From NCBI GenBank assembly GCA_028280445.1, contig JANQLU010000064.1:62001-126000 (forward strand): a stretch of 64,000 nt of DNA, read 5' to 3'. The notes below the pieces were generated by a model. The model worked only from the letters and a program-made list of their open reading frames with translations, was not told where the DNA came from and made no database searches. Made by a program: the position numbers and the translations under genes. Position 1 is the stretch's first letter. Each line of letters opens with the position of its first letter. The DNA is from Pirellulaceae bacterium. GTDB lineage: Bacteria > Planctomycetota > Planctomycetia > Pirellulales > Pirellulaceae. Below, piece by piece: positions 9,022 to 18,871 of the stretch.

Positions 9022-9414
9022 GTCTGAGTCCCTTTTGTGCTGAACTGAGATTTTCTACATCAAGGATATTTTTTTACGGTATCGGTACGAATCAAATGGG
9101 TTTTTGTTTGCTCCATCCAGAGGAAATTTTGGTGCGTTAGTTCACTGACGGCCAACGCCGTCAAATCCTTTCAATCATCAACATTTTTGGCAAAATTGAA
9201 TTTTCGTCACGATCGCAACAAGCAAAACAATGATTGAAATAATTTTCTTCATCAGGACACTTTCGCCAAGCTGCTTGTTTTCTCAAACTCATCTCTTTTA
9301 CCCAATAGAAAAAGTTTTGCCTCCCCGATAATTTCTTACGTCGAACGCTTTCCCGGTCGTTAGGCAAAAATCGTTGATGGTACGGATACACATTGTGTCT
9401 TGGAGGACTCAATC

Positions 9415-10968
9415 ATGCTCTGCACTTGGAGCCGTTTTTTCGTCGTTCTGGTCAGCTCACTGACATTAGCAATTCAAGCGATTGCTGCACCTGCTCAGGA
9501 TCCCATTGGACCTTGGGGATTTCCTGTATCCAATGAGTTTGTCGCCAAATTGTTGGATGTTTCTACCGTAAATGACGCCGAACCTGCCCTTTCGCAAGCG
9601 CCAACGACAAATCTATCGTTGCCCAGCGATCAATTGCCTTTTAGTTGTTTGCCGCATCATGGCTCAATTGCTCCGGCCGATATTCCGATTGATGATTCGG
9701 ACATCGAGATTGAGCTGATGCCCATGGCACCGTTAGAGATGCCGATTGAACTCGATTCGGAGGCGGTGAAATCGCCCCCCAAACAATCGTTAAATTGTCC
9801 GTTTGAATGTGAATTGGCATCGACTGCCGAACAACCATCCGGCCAAATCCAGTCGCTCGAAGAGTACGACATTTTTGTTGAAAAGCTGATCAAGAAGGTT
9901 CTGTTTTCAAAGGAAGCAGCAGATCTACCGGTTTTGTCGATTACCAATGCGATTGTGGGGCGGCAAGTATCGCCTCCGGAAAACCACCCAGTGGCAGACG
10001 AAAACAATGTCGTAGAGCCACCCATTGCGAACTACGATGTCGCACCGCCCGAACCGGTCCAACAAGTTTTTCCATGGCAGTTGGCAATTCAGCCTGCGGA
10101 ACAAGTTTCCGAGCCAGCCCCGCAACAACCTGAAACTGAAAATTTGAATTTCTGGCAGTTGGCCCAAAAGCCTTCGAAACAAATTTCCGTACCAGCTCCG
10201 CAGCAACAACAACCTGAAATTCACAATTTGAAAAACGCGTTTAAAACAGCGGCGAGCCAAAAAAGGTTGCTTGATAGTGAACAGCAAACAGCGCAAAAAG
10301 CGATTGGTTTGCCCTCGGTTTCGATTAACACTGGCAACCACAATGGATCGATCAAACAATTCAATTTTGTGATTCAAATCAATCGAATCAACAACGCGCC
10401 ATCGACGCCTCAAGATATTCCTCCTTCGATGCCAATCACGGATTCCATCGCGGGATCTGGGGAATTGCAACAAAACGACTTCAGCTCAAATGCCATTGCC
10501 AAATCTCGAATCCCAGCTCGATTGGCTTCGAACACGCAATTGGTTGTGTTGCCTGGCGTCGAATCCGTACCGGCGCGAAAACCTGTCGAGTTGACGTGGA
10601 ACGACATTCAACAAATTCCGGGATATGTCAGTTCGCTCATGCACAACGTCCGTCAATCTCAACTGTTTACTGCTCCAGAACTTTGGTGGATTGAAATTCA
10701 GATGGAGATCGAGTGTCAATTGTGTGGTTCGCCTTGGTTGGCCGTCTGGCACGGGATGATTGATGCTTATGCGGACGGGAAACGCCAGCTGAAATACGAA
10801 GAAAAACGGCGTTTGGAACGGCTTCATGCCGAGCGTTTGAGGTTTGTCGCTGCTGGTATCGACCAGGTTATCGGCTTTTTGGACACGACTTCACGAAATT
10901 TGACGCATTTGGCGTTGGAAAAAGAGGCGACAGCGGCCAATCCTTATGACTCGAAGAATAAACGCTAA
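9415..10968 (+). CDS. Secreted Pro/Gln-rich protein of unknown function
   Basis: A 517-residue protein. The ATG at 9415 is chosen because GGAGGA lies at 9402-9407 and a signal peptide follows (RFFVVLVSSLTLAIQAIAAP). Two imperfect tandem repeats of about 36 residues occur near 220-285, each with WQLA, a Pro-Ala-Pro-Gln-Gln run and a Pro-Glu-x-x-Asn-Leu ending. Residues ~400-470 look globular and include CQLCGSPW, then a charged helical region KYEEKRRLERLHAERLRF. Probably envelope-associated. I recognise no family. Confidence 0.7.
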   Translation: MLCTWSRFFVVLVSSLTLAIQAIAAPAQDPIGPWGFPVSNEFVAKLLDVSTVNDAEPALSQAPTTNLSLPSDQLPFSCLPHHGSIAPADIPIDDSDIEIELMPMAPLEMPIELDSEAVKSPPKQSLNCPFECELASTAEQPSGQIQSLEEYDIFVEKLIKKVLFSKEAADLPVLSITNAIVGRQVSPPENHPVADENNVVEPPIANYDVAPPEPVQQVFPWQLAIQPAEQVSEPAPQQPETENLNFWQLAQKPSKQISVPAPQQQQPEIHNLKNAFKTAASQKRLLDSEQQTAQKAIGLPSVSINTGNHNGSIKQFNFVIQINRINNAPSTPQDIPPSMPITDSIAGSGELQQNDFSSNAIAKSRIPARLASNTQLVVLPGVESVPARKPVELTWNDIQQIPGYVSSLMHNVRQSQLFTAPELWWIEIQMEIECQLCGSPWLAVWHGMIDAYADGKRQLKYEEKRRLERLHAERLRFVAAGIDQVIGFLDTTSRNLTHLALEKEATAANPYDSKNKR

Positions 10969-11598
10969 CGGGAAAAATACTGCTTCGAACCCCAAAAAAA
11001 CGACGTCGGCTACCAGAATGATGGACCCGTCCTCCAAAAGCTCGGTCCTAAACCATCAATAGGGTCGGCGTCGTTCTTTTATTTTGCAGGATTTTGAGTC
11101 GATTCTGCTGTGCGATTCGGCGTCATGCTTGTATCGATCTGCAACACGAGAATGGCCTGGCGGCCGTGGAAAACCGCTTGAAAAATGCTGTTTTGGCGGT
11201 TTTTTCTGTTTTTTGCTACAGACTGCAGTTTGGCCTTGGTTTTGCTCTTCCACCGAAGGTGAGTGCTGAATAACTTCAAAGTTTAGGCGTTTTGGTCCGA
11301 TCGCGCGGTACCATTAAATTGGCGATTTCGAGCGATGGAATGCAAAAAAGGACGTTTGACCGGTTGTAGTGATTTTGCAAACAAATCGAAAAATCCCGAG
11401 GTATCTGACAATTTTGTTTAGTTGAGTCAGGTAAATCAGGTTTTTTGGTGGCGAGAATGACGCGCTCAAAATAAAATGATTCATAATTGTATTCTTGGCG
11501 ATTTCGCCGGATTTACGACTTAAATTTAGCAAGGCATCGGTTGGAGGCTTACGAGTGGCCTCTCACCTTTTAAATTTCAACTCTGCTGGAGCTTTGGT
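10969..11598. other. 630-base gap with no gene recognised
   Basis: Short ORFs on both strands lack ribosome binding sites and protein-like composition. AACGACG near 10999 and CGTCGTT near 11070 are complementary and could form a weak hairpin after the upstream gene. The rest is probably the leader and promoter of the large VWA gene. Confidence 0.4.
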
Positions 11599-14500
11599 AT
11601 GTCCAAAAGCAGTTATTCGAGGGTCGCAACCGCATTGGCGCTCACTTCTGCATTTTTGTTCACGTTTTGCATTTCGATTGATGCACAACAATTGGTATCT
11701 AAAAACGTGAAAATCGATTCTTCGAAAATCACCTCGCGCATGGCGACGTATGACGATGCGACAGGCGACACCAAATTCGCTTTGTCGTTGCAACCCAAAT
11801 TCAAATCGAGCAAATCGGTTGTCAGCGAAGTGTTGGTTTATGTTGACACGTCAGCCAGTCAATCCGGTGTTTTCCGCGAAGACAGTTTGAGCTTTGTCAA
11901 CGCGTTGATTGAACAATTGGGTGACAAAGATCGTGTTCGATTGTTTGCAGTCGATCTCGATCCCATTGAAATGACCACTGGTTTTGTGGCTCCCAACAGT
12001 TTGGACATTGAAAAAGCGATGAAAAAACTTGCCAAACGCACTCCGCTTGGCGCGACAGATTTTATCGCCATGTTTAAAAATGCCTGCAAAAATTTCTCCA
12101 GCAAAAAACTTGCTCACAATGTTGTCTACATCGGCGACGGATTGAGCCGAGCGAATCTTCTGGACACCGAAGATTTTGCGAAATGTGCGGCACAACTGGT
12201 TGAGAAACGAATTGCCGTTTCCAGTTTCGCCATCGGTCCAAAACGCAACATCGAATTCCTGGCTTCACTGGCCAACCACACCGGTGGAAATATTATGATC
12301 GATGTGGACAAAACAGGAACTATCGACACGTCGGCCAATGCCCTTGCAGAAACCGTTCACGGGCAAGTTTTCTGGCCGGTGAAAACCAGCATGCCCAAAT
12401 CGATTACCGAAGTATTCCCTAAACAGGTTCCACCACTTCGATCCGATCGCGACACCGTCATCGTCGGTACGTTGGCCAAACGCGGTCAATTTGAACTCAA
12501 AATCGCTGGTGAAGTAGCCAATCAATCAACAGAAATGACATGGCAGATTTCGACTGAAAAAGCGAATCCTGATTTTTCGTTCCTGCCAACATTGATCGAC
12601 AAAGTACGCAGTACAGCTGGCATGCCAATGCCAACCGTCGGCTCGGCGGGGCTGAAAGAAGCGGCTCGCGTGCTGTTGACCGCTGCTGATCAAGCGATCA
12701 AAACTGGCGCAAAACTGTTGTTTATGAACATGCTCGTTCAAGAAAAGAAACAGGAAAAAGACGACGTCATTCGAATGATCAATGAAAATGATCAGGACAA
12801 AAAAGACGAAGACCTCCAAAACAATGTGGACAAAATTCTTCGAAGAGTCGACAGAATTCGAGTGATCGTTGACAACGCACTGAAAAAAGCCCGCGAAAAT
12901 CTTAAAACGGCTCCCGATCTTGCGCAAGCGGATCTGAAAGATACGTTGGTTACGATTGAAAATTCAATTGATCTCGATGCGGCAACCAAAAACGCTTTGA
13001 TGCAAAAACTGCGCAGCGGTATTCAAGAAGCCAATCGAGCAAAATACGAATTTGACTTGAGAGAAAACGAAAAAAATCAACAGCGAGCTGCGAAACTCCA
13101 ACGCGATCGATATCTCAATAATCTGCAAAGTCGCGAAACGAGTAAAAGGCGATTGATCGAGGATTTCAATTCGCTATTGAAAGAAGAAAAATACGAAGCG
13201 GCTGAATCGGTTGCACTGCAAAGTGTCGATGTTGACCGAGAGTCGCCAGAATTGAATTCGATTTACGAATATTCACAAATTCAATCGAATTTCTCACGCA
13301 TCTGGCAGCTTCGTGAACTTCGTCAACGTCGGTTCCTCGACACGCTGTTCGAAGCCGAGGAATCTTACGTTCCGTTTGCTGCAGAACCTCCATTGGTATT
13401 CCCAGATCCCGAAGAATGGGCCCGTAAAAAAGCGTTGCGAGCCAAATACTCAAACATTCGTCTGCTGGGCAACGCCAACGACGAAGAGATTTTGAAAGCG
13501 CTCGAAGACGAAACCACTCTGGAATTCGAAGAAACAGAATTCCTCACGGTTCTCAACGAGATCAAAGACAAACACAAAATCAATATCAACGTTCACCAAT
13601 CGGCAAAAGACGCCGGTCTCGATGATGACGATTTGGTTACGATCAACATGTCCGGCGTCACACTGCGTTCGGCGTTGCGATTGTTCCTGGAGCAATACGA
13701 AGCGACTTATGTTGTCAAAGACGAGTTTCTCCAAATCATGACCAAAGACGAAGCGCAAAACCACTTGGTGACCAACGTCTACAACGTTGGTGACTTGGTC
13801 GCGCCCAAGCAACCTATTGGTGGCGGCTTCGGCGGCGGCGGCTTTGGCGGTGGCGGCGGCTTCGGTGGCGGTGGCTTTGGCGGCGGTGGCTTTGGCGGCG
13901 GCGGTTTCGGCGGCGGCGGCTTCGGCGGCGGCGGCGGTTTGGGACAACCTGGCGGTCCTGCGTTCAACATGCCTGAAGCTTTGGCACCAGCAAGCAAAAC
14001 GCAAGAAATCGATGAAAAGAAAACATCGAAAAAACGTGCTCCTAAGACACTCAAGGCTGATCGCAAAGATGGCGAATCTGCTCTGGATGCTTGGACTCGT
14101 TACTTTAACAACAACAAAGCCAGTGCGGCTGATCTGCGTCAAACCGTTCGGCATTTCTCAGCTCGTAAAAATACGGGTGAAGTGATCGCGGTCATCAAAG
14201 CAGCGATGATTAGCGGTCAAGATCAACCTTGGATGTACGATGCCTTGGTTCTGGCTTTGCAAATCAATGATTCACCGAAATCTGAAATCGAACGTGCCAT
14301 CATGTCAACGGTCGACTTCAGCGATGACCCGCAAAACGCAATGACAGCTGCGTTGTATATGAGCAACAACGGGATGGAAAAACGAGCGATTCGTCTGGCC
14401 AAAGACATCTCTCGATCGCTTCCTACTTCTCACGAACCTTATGTTTTGGCACTCAATGCCGCGCAACGTATCAAGGATCGTGAGGGCATCAAATGGGCGA

Positions 14501-15534
14501 GTGCTGGTATTCTCAGCCAAGCCTGGCCCAACAATCGCCACGTGATTCGAAATGCTTTCCTGGCAGCCAATGCCGTTAAAATCGAACTCGAAAAAGAAGG
14601 CAAGGCAGCCGAACTCGAAACATTCAAAAAAATGCTCGATAAATCGCTTTATCGTGACTGCATCGTCAAAGTCTCATGGACGGGTAAAGCGGATATCGAC
14701 ATTTCAGTTCAAGAACCGATTGGAACCGTTTGCTCTCGTTCGTACCCCCGCACGATCGCCGGTGGTATCTGGATGGGAGATGCGTTCTACGTGGATTCGA
14801 AAAAAGACGACGAAATGTCGGAGTATTACGTTTTGCCCAAAGGCTTTAACGGAAACTATCGATTGTTCGTCAAAAAGATTTGGGGAAATGTCACCGGCGG
14901 TAAAGTGACGATTTCAATCTATCGTAATTTCCGAACGGACAAAGAAACCAGCGAAAAACGTCAGGTTGAAATTGGTCCCAAAGGCGCCATGGTTGCATTT
15001 AATTTGGACAAAGGACGTCGAGCAGGCTCGATTGATCCCACAAAAATCGCCATGATTCCCAAACGTTTTATCGAAACTAACCGAGCAGTTTTAGGTCAGT
15101 CGTTGGCTGAATATTCCTCAGCCAGTTCTGCAGCTGAACTGTTACGCGATCGAGGTGGTGAACAAGTATTCCGTGATCCACGGTTAGCCCGAAATCTCGG
15201 TGCTCGCCGTCCGATCGGTTATCAACCACAAATCCAAAATATCTTCGAAGGTGCTTCGTTGAGATCACGTGCCAGTACGGCTGACCGTTTGTATGTTTTG
15301 ATTTCACCAGCTCCAACCTTCAGCCAGATTGCCGAAGTCAATACGTTTACATTCTTCGATCCTAACCAGGCTGGTGGAATTGGCGGTGGCGGCTTTGGCG
15401 GCGGCGGATTCGGCGGCGGTGGTCTCGGCGGCGGTGGATTCGGCGGCGGAGGTATCGGCGGTATTGGTGGAATTGGCGGCGGCGGTATTGGCGGTCTCGG
15501 CGGTGCTGGTGGAATCGGCGGAGGCCTGTTCTAA
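11599..15534 (+). CDS. Large secreted VWA-domain protein with glycine-rich tracts
   Basis: A 1311-residue exported protein. Signal peptide ATALALTSAFLFTFCISI is cut near DAQ. A von Willebrand A domain (~75-250) has a MIDAS start (VDTSAS) and an IGDG strand. Residues ~390-560 are strongly charged and helical, probably coiled coil. Residues ~640-735 (EFLTVLNEIKDKHKININV...GVTLRSALRLFLEQYEATYVV) resemble the short STN/secretin-type repeat seen in many planctomycete exported proteins. A Gly/Phe tract (GGGFGGGG units) spans ~738-785, and a second Gly tract ends the protein (~1258-1311). Residues ~790-1250 include helical repeats and a strand-rich segment. Likely a surface assembly or adhesion protein. 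A GGAG box precedes the ATG. Confidence 0.8.
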   Translation: MSKSSYSRVATALALTSAFLFTFCISIDAQQLVSKNVKIDSSKITSRMATYDDATGDTKFALSLQPKFKSSKSVVSEVLVYVDTSASQSGVFREDSLSFVNALIEQLGDKDRVRLFAVDLDPIEMTTGFVAPNSLDIEKAMKKLAKRTPLGATDFIAMFKNACKNFSSKKLAHNVVYIGDGLSRANLLDTEDFAKCAAQLVEKRIAVSSFAIGPKRNIEFLASLANHTGGNIMIDVDKTGTIDTSANALAETVHGQVFWPVKTSMPKSITEVFPKQVPPLRSDRDTVIVGTLAKRGQFELKIAGEVANQSTEMTWQISTEKANPDFSFLPTLIDKVRSTAGMPMPTVGSAGLKEAARVLLTAADQAIKTGAKLLFMNMLVQEKKQEKDDVIRMINENDQDKKDEDLQNNVDKILRRVDRIRVIVDNALKKARENLKTAPDLAQADLKDTLVTIENSIDLDAATKNALMQKLRSGIQEANRAKYEFDLRENEKNQQRAAKLQRDRYLNNLQSRETSKRRLIEDFNSLLKEEKYEAAESVALQSVDVDRESPELNSIYEYSQIQSNFSRIWQLRELRQRRFLDTLFEAEESYVPFAAEPPLVFPDPEEWARKKALRAKYSNIRLLGNANDEEILKALEDETTLEFEETEFLTVLNEIKDKHKININVHQSAKDAGLDDDDLVTINMSGVTLRSALRLFLEQYEATYVVKDEFLQIMTKDEAQNHLVTNVYNVGDLVAPKQPIGGGFGGGGFGGGGGFGGGGFGGGGFGGGGFGGGGFGGGGGLGQPGGPAFNMPEALAPASKTQEIDEKKTSKKRAPKTLKADRKDGESALDAWTRYFNNNKASAADLRQTVRHFSARKNTGEVIAVIKAAMISGQDQPWMYDALVLALQINDSPKSEIERAIMSTVDFSDDPQNAMTAALYMSNNGMEKRAIRLAKDISRSLPTSHEPYVLALNAAQRIKDREGIKWASAGILSQAWPNNRHVIRNAFLAANAVKIELEKEGKAAELETFKKMLDKSLYRDCIVKVSWTGKADIDISVQEPIGTVCSRSYPRTIAGGIWMGDAFYVDSKKDDEMSEYYVLPKGFNGNYRLFVKKIWGNVTGGKVTISIYRNFRTDKETSEKRQVEIGPKGAMVAFNLDKGRRAGSIDPTKIAMIPKRFIETNRAVLGQSLAEYSSASSAAELLRDRGGEQVFRDPRLARNLGARRPIGYQPQIQNIFEGASLRSRASTADRLYVLISPAPTFSQIAEVNTFTFFDPNQAGGIGGGGFGGGGFGGGGLGGGGFGGGGIGGIGGIGGGGIGGLGGAGGIGGGLF

Positions 15535-15564
15535 ATTACCCACCAAGTGTTTTTGAAATACTAC

Positions 15565-15594
15565 AAACGCGACTCATCGAGTCGCGTTTTTTTT
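15565..15594 (+). terminator. Intrinsic terminator after the VWA gene
   Basis: AAACGCGACTC / GAGTCGCGTTT stem with a three-base loop and a T tract. Confidence 0.94.
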
Positions 15595-15598
15595 ATTG

Positions 15599-15668
15599 GT
15601 AGGGCCAGTTCCACCGGCCGTTTATTAGATTGACCAACTGGTGGGTGGCACTGGCCCCAGCCAGTGGT
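15599..15668. repeat. Family B repeat fused to a family D unit
   Basis: Starts as family B (GTAGGGCCAGTTCCACCGGC), but the right arm is replaced by GGTGGGTGGCACTGGCCCCAGCCAGTG, the family D palindrome. The same B+D arrangement is seen at 58728. Confidence 0.7.
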
Positions 15669-16021
15669 TGCGGTTTCCTTGACTTCAAGCACTGAGATCA
15701 TATTCAATTCGTGACGTTGTTGTCGGTGGTTTGATACCCCCAGCACTGGATTTGCCGGCTGAGAAAATGGCCCGAAATTTCAATGACAGCGGTCTTTTGA
15801 TTTCAAATCGTATTGCAATTCAAACGATCAATAATTACTTCCCCACAGAGATTAAATTGGGCTGTCTGGCAAGGATGGGGTGTCATTGTGAGGGCGAAAA
15901 ATGGGTTGACAAAATCGAAGGTGGTTGCTTTTCAGCGAAAAACGGTTTAGGTTCACACGTATGGAAATCCGTTATGCACACGCGAAAAATCAGTGGATGA
16001 TTCTCAGTAAAGGAATGAATC
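15669..16021. other. Leader region of csrA
   Basis: No gene recognised. Contains the presumed csrA promoter; AAGGA at 16007-16011 precedes its GTG. A downstream-reading ORF here lacks a start signal and protein-like composition. Confidence 0.4.
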
Positions 16022-16234
16022 GTGTTGGTGCTTAGCCGCAAAGTCGGCGAAAAAATTCTGATTGGTGACAAGATTTCGGTCACGATTGTCCGAATTTCAG
16101 GGGGCGGTGTCCGTCTCGGGATCGAAGCTCCACCTGAATTGGCGGTAATTCGAGAAGAGTTAAAGGCAGCGATCGAAGAAGAGATGGCCGAGGGGGTCTC
16201 GTCAAAAGATCGCCAAAGTGACAACCGAACTTGA
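16022..16234 (+). CDS. csrA: Carbon storage regulator CsrA
   Basis: A 70-residue RNA-binding homodimer that recognises GGA motifs in mRNA leaders and alters translation or stability. The start LVLSRKVGEKILIGD, RISGGGVRLGIEAPPE and the conserved IREEL are all present. The C-terminus (AEGVSSKDRQSDNRT) is longer and polar compared with E. coli CsrA (61 residues). GTG start with AAGGA upstream. A family A-like inverted repeat follows the stop codon. Confidence 0.95.
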   Translation: MLVLSRKVGEKILIGDKISVTIVRISGGGVRLGIEAPPELAVIREELKAAIEEEMAEGVSSKDRQSDNRT

Positions 16235-16260
16235 TAGCTGCGGCCTCTGTGAGTCTTACA

Positions 16261-16335
16261 AGCACGAAGCGCCAGCGAGTGGTTTGGCAGCGCAAGTGGT
16301 TTTACCAAACAAAACCCTCGCTTGTGCTTCGTGCT
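16261..16335. repeat. Divergent family A-like inverted repeat
   Basis: Arms AGCACGAAGCGCCAGCGAG and CTCGCTTGTGCTTCGTGCT pair with one mismatch. It lies between the convergent csrA and ribD and may act as a bidirectional stop. Confidence 0.75.
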
Positions 16336-16376
16336 CGTATCGGTTGCAAATGATATTTTACGTACTGTGAGGCTAA

Positions 16377-17507
16377 TTATTTGGCAAATCCGCGGACGTA
16401 AATATCACTGTCAACGGTTTCAAAATGCAAGCGTGCCAAATCCAGACAATGGCTAATCGTAGGCATTCCTTTGCCCAAAACAGCAGCCACCGCGTTTTGC
16501 CCCCCACAAATTTTGGGGGCGAGAAAAATGTGGTACTCGTCGATTAACCGCTGATCGAAAAACGTGCCCAGCGTCGCACCACCTCCCTCGACCAGCAAAT
16601 TGGTGACGTTTTTTTCATACAGGATCTGTAGCAGTTCATCCAATTTGTTCCAAGGAGACGGATCGGAACTCAAAAACACTTCGCAACCCGCTTCCTCCAA
16701 TATACTTTTTTGGGTTTGATCTGCGAGTCGTCCGGCAAAAAACAATGTCGGAATTTCGTCAGCAGTTCGAACGATTTGCGATTTCGGATCCGTTTTCAAC
16801 TCGCGATCGACAACCACGCGAAGTGGCGTTTTCAACACGTTTTCACCACACCGAGCGGTCAGCGCAGGATCGTCCGTAGCGACAGTATTGGTGCCGACCA
16901 AAATCGCGTCGACCCGTTCGCGTAAACGATGCACGATTTTGCGACTTTCGCTGTTTGAAATCCAGCGGCTGTCACCGGTGCGCGTGGCAATTTTTCCATC
17001 GAGAGTCATCGCCCATTTAGCGATGATCCAAGGCTGTTTTTTAGTGACTCGTTTCATGTACGGGGCCATTAACTGCTTGGCCTCGTTCTCGCACAATCCG
17101 ATATCAACCTGGATTCCCGCAGCTTTGATTTCATCGATTCCTTTACCATCGACTTCGTCAAATGGGTCTCGGCAGGCAATGACGACGCGAGCGACATTGG
17201 CTTCGACCAACGTTTGCGAACATGGGCCGGTTTTTCCCGAATGACAACACGGTTCGAGCGTCACGTAAACCGTTGCACCTTGAACCGTGGTTTGGCAGCT
17301 GTCGATTGCTTCGATTTCAGCATGTTTGCCACCAAAACGACGATGCCATCCTTGTCCGATCAACAGTCCACCAGACGGACCAGGTTGAACGATGACGCAA
17401 CCAACCATGGGATTTGGTTCAACGAGTCCCTGTCCACGTTTCGCAAGTTTGAGAGCCATTTGCATCCATGCATGATCGGCTTGGCTAAACTCGTTGTTTT
17501 CCACCAT
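16377..17507 (-). CDS. ribD: Bifunctional riboflavin biosynthesis deaminase/reductase RibD
   Basis: A 376-residue cytoplasmic enzyme. The N-terminal cytidine-deaminase-like domain (~1-150) has zinc ligands in HAEIEA and PCCHSGKTGPC and the substrate segment VEPNPMVGCVIV. The C-terminal reductase domain (~150-370) has KWAMTLDGKIATRTGDSRWI, VGTNTVATDDP and LLVEGGGATLGTF. Together they carry out the second and third steps of the riboflavin pathway. The reading frame stays open upstream to 17597, but that extension runs into a repeat, so the ATG at 17507 is preferred. Confidence 0.94.
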   Translation of the reverse strand: MVENNEFSQADHAWMQMALKLAKRGQGLVEPNPMVGCVIVQPGPSGGLLIGQGWHRRFGGKHAEIEAIDSCQTTVQGATVYVTLEPCCHSGKTGPCSQTLVEANVARVVIACRDPFDEVDGKGIDEIKAAGIQVDIGLCENEAKQLMAPYMKRVTKKQPWIIAKWAMTLDGKIATRTGDSRWISNSESRKIVHRLRERVDAILVGTNTVATDDPALTARCGENVLKTPLRVVVDRELKTDPKSQIVRTADEIPTLFFAGRLADQTQKSILEEAGCEVFLSSDPSPWNKLDELLQILYEKNVTNLLVEGGGATLGTFFDQRLIDEYHIFLAPKICGGQNAVAAVLGKGMPTISHCLDLARLHFETVDSDIYVRGFAK

Positions 17508-17560
17508 ATGAATTGGGTCTCGATGAATTTCGATCGAAATAAAAAATGAGTCATTAATGA

Positions 17561-17740
17561 AAATCGCAACCCGACGGGTCAGCGAGGGACGTTCCACAGC
17601 ACATCAGCATGGATTCGGTCCCTTGCTGACTAGGATTTTGCATTAGACAAAAATCGCAACCCGAAACGTTAGTGAGGGACCACGTTCCACAGCACATCAG
17701 CATGGATTTCGGTCCCTCGCTCACGCTTCGGGTTATGATT
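17561..17740. repeat. Tandem pair of family A repeats
   Basis: Two consecutive copies, 17561-17639 and 17649-17740, share the central segment CCACAGCACATCAGCATGGA. The first copy has decayed arms; the second has an intact right arm. They sit upstream of ribD. Confidence 0.85.
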
Positions 17741-18088
17741 TTTCTGTCCTAATCATCCACGACAAAAAAATCGGTCGAACACCACGATATCAATGGTGTA
17801 TCCCATCGGCAAAGTACCCCTGAAACCGACAACAATGGTTCGGGAGCGATGATTCGTTTTGGGCCAAATATCAGTGGTTTTTGGGCCAAAAATCGTCAAG
17901 CATGCCCAAAAACCCTTGAAAAATGCAACTTTCTGCCGAAAATTGCCGTTTTTCCCTAGGATTTTGGCTTTTGTCCCATTGTTTTTTGGGCATTTGTATC
18001 TCAAATAACTAATGATGTAGATAAAGCTTGCACGAACGTGGCAGCCTAAATAAGACCAAATTTTTCATTTTTATCGCGGAGGATTCGC
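17741..18088. other. AT-rich leader upstream of the HU-like gene
   Basis: Contains repeated TTTTGGGC/GCCCAAAA words in both orientations (for example near 17869, 17890, 17905 and 17983) that could form hairpins. No gene is recognised. Presumed to hold the promoter of the HU-like gene. Confidence 0.4.
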
Positions 18089-18421
18089 ATGGCAAAAAAG
18101 AAAGCGGCAGTTAAATCACCCACAAAGTCGGAAATCATGAACAATATTGCTGAAGCTACTGGCTTAAGCAAAAAAGAAGTTGGCAGCGTTTTCGACGCAC
18201 TTGCTGGCGAAATTGGTAACGCAATCGGCAAAAAGGGTGGCGGACAATTTACTATTCCTGGTTTGTGCAAAATTGTCGTCCAAAACAAACCTGCTCAACC
18301 AGCGAAAAAAGGAGTTCCCAATCCTTTCAAACCGGGTGAATTGATGGATGTTGCAGCTAAACCTGCTCGACGCATCGTCAAAGTTCGTCCTTTGAAAGCT
18401 CTGAAAGATATGGCTGTCTAG
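18089..18421 (+). CDS. HU/IHF-family DNA-binding protein
   Basis: A 110-residue nucleoid protein. The HU fold is visible: KSEIMNNIAEATGLSKKEV for the dimerisation helices, then GGGQFTIPGLCKIVV, and a DNA-binding arm region PFKPGELMDVAAKPARRIVKVRPLKALKDMA. The N-terminal MAKKKAAVK is a basic extension. The arm differs from the canonical RNPxTG consensus, as in divergent planctomycete HU-like proteins. GGAGGA box before the ATG and a strong terminator after. Confidence 0.92.
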   Translation: MAKKKAAVKSPTKSEIMNNIAEATGLSKKEVGSVFDALAGEIGNAIGKKGGGQFTIPGLCKIVVQNKPAQPAKKGVPNPFKPGELMDVAAKPARRIVKVRPLKALKDMAV

Positions 18422-18445
18422 GCAAAAACGTTCAACAGAGTCATC

Positions 18446-18476
18446 AAGCCGCATTCGTTTGAATGCGGCTTTTTTT
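18446..18476 (+). terminator. Intrinsic terminator after the HU-like gene
   Basis: AAGCCGCATTC / GAATGCGGCTT perfect stem with GTTT loop and a T tract. Confidence 0.95.
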
Positions 18477-18526
18477 ATGCGATCAAGTTATTTGTTTTTC
18501 GGTCCACTGTTGGCAATTGCGTTTCG

Positions 18527-18552
18527 GGAGGGCGAGGCTCCTGCCGAGCCAA
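18527..18552. repeat. Short imperfect palindrome GGGAGGGCGAGGCTCCTGCC
   Basis: CGGGAGGGCGAGGCTCCTGCCGAGCC-type word containing CGAGGCTC/GAGCC complementarity. A single copy in this window; possibly a further REP class. Confidence 0.45.
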
Positions 18553-18582
18553 CTCAACTCAAACGGGCACCTTTCTTACAAT

Positions 18583-18792
18583 GGCTCACGCAGAGACGCG
18601 GAGACGCAGAGGGAAAGCAGATGTTTCATGACTGCGATTCAGAAATCACAACAATAACAAATACACGCACGACAACTGCTTTTGATGTTCAAATGATCGT
18701 GATGTTCAAATGATCCGATTGTTATTGAGGATTAATTGTCGACAAAATCCGCCCGTCAGGGACCTCTGCGTCTCAGCGGCTCTGCGTGAGCC
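18583..18792. repeat. Family F inverted-repeat element, ~210 bp
   Basis: Ends GGCTCACGCAGAGACGCGGA (from 18583) and CTCTGCGTCTCAGCGGCTCTGCGTGAGCC (to 18792) are imperfect inverted repeats around about 150 bases with no ORF. Related elements lie at 53088 and 53388. MITE-like in shape. Confidence 0.7.
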
Positions 18793-18871
18793 TTTTTTGT
18801 CAGGAGTTTTTCAACTTTCCGATAACAAAACACTTGGCGTTCTGTTCGGCAGAACCGAATTTGCGAATATT

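Noticed and set aside
13805..13950. Repeat array resembling a CRISPR or satellite
   Set aside because: It is the in-frame GGFGGG-coding tract of the VWA gene, with no spacers.
17508..17597. 30-codon N-terminal extension of ribD
   Set aside because: The extension overlaps a family A repeat; the ATG at 17507 starts a normal RibD N-terminus.
17753..18004. 83-codon minus-strand frame upstream of the HU-like gene
   Set aside because: No ribosome binding site, no protein family; sits in a hairpin-rich leader.
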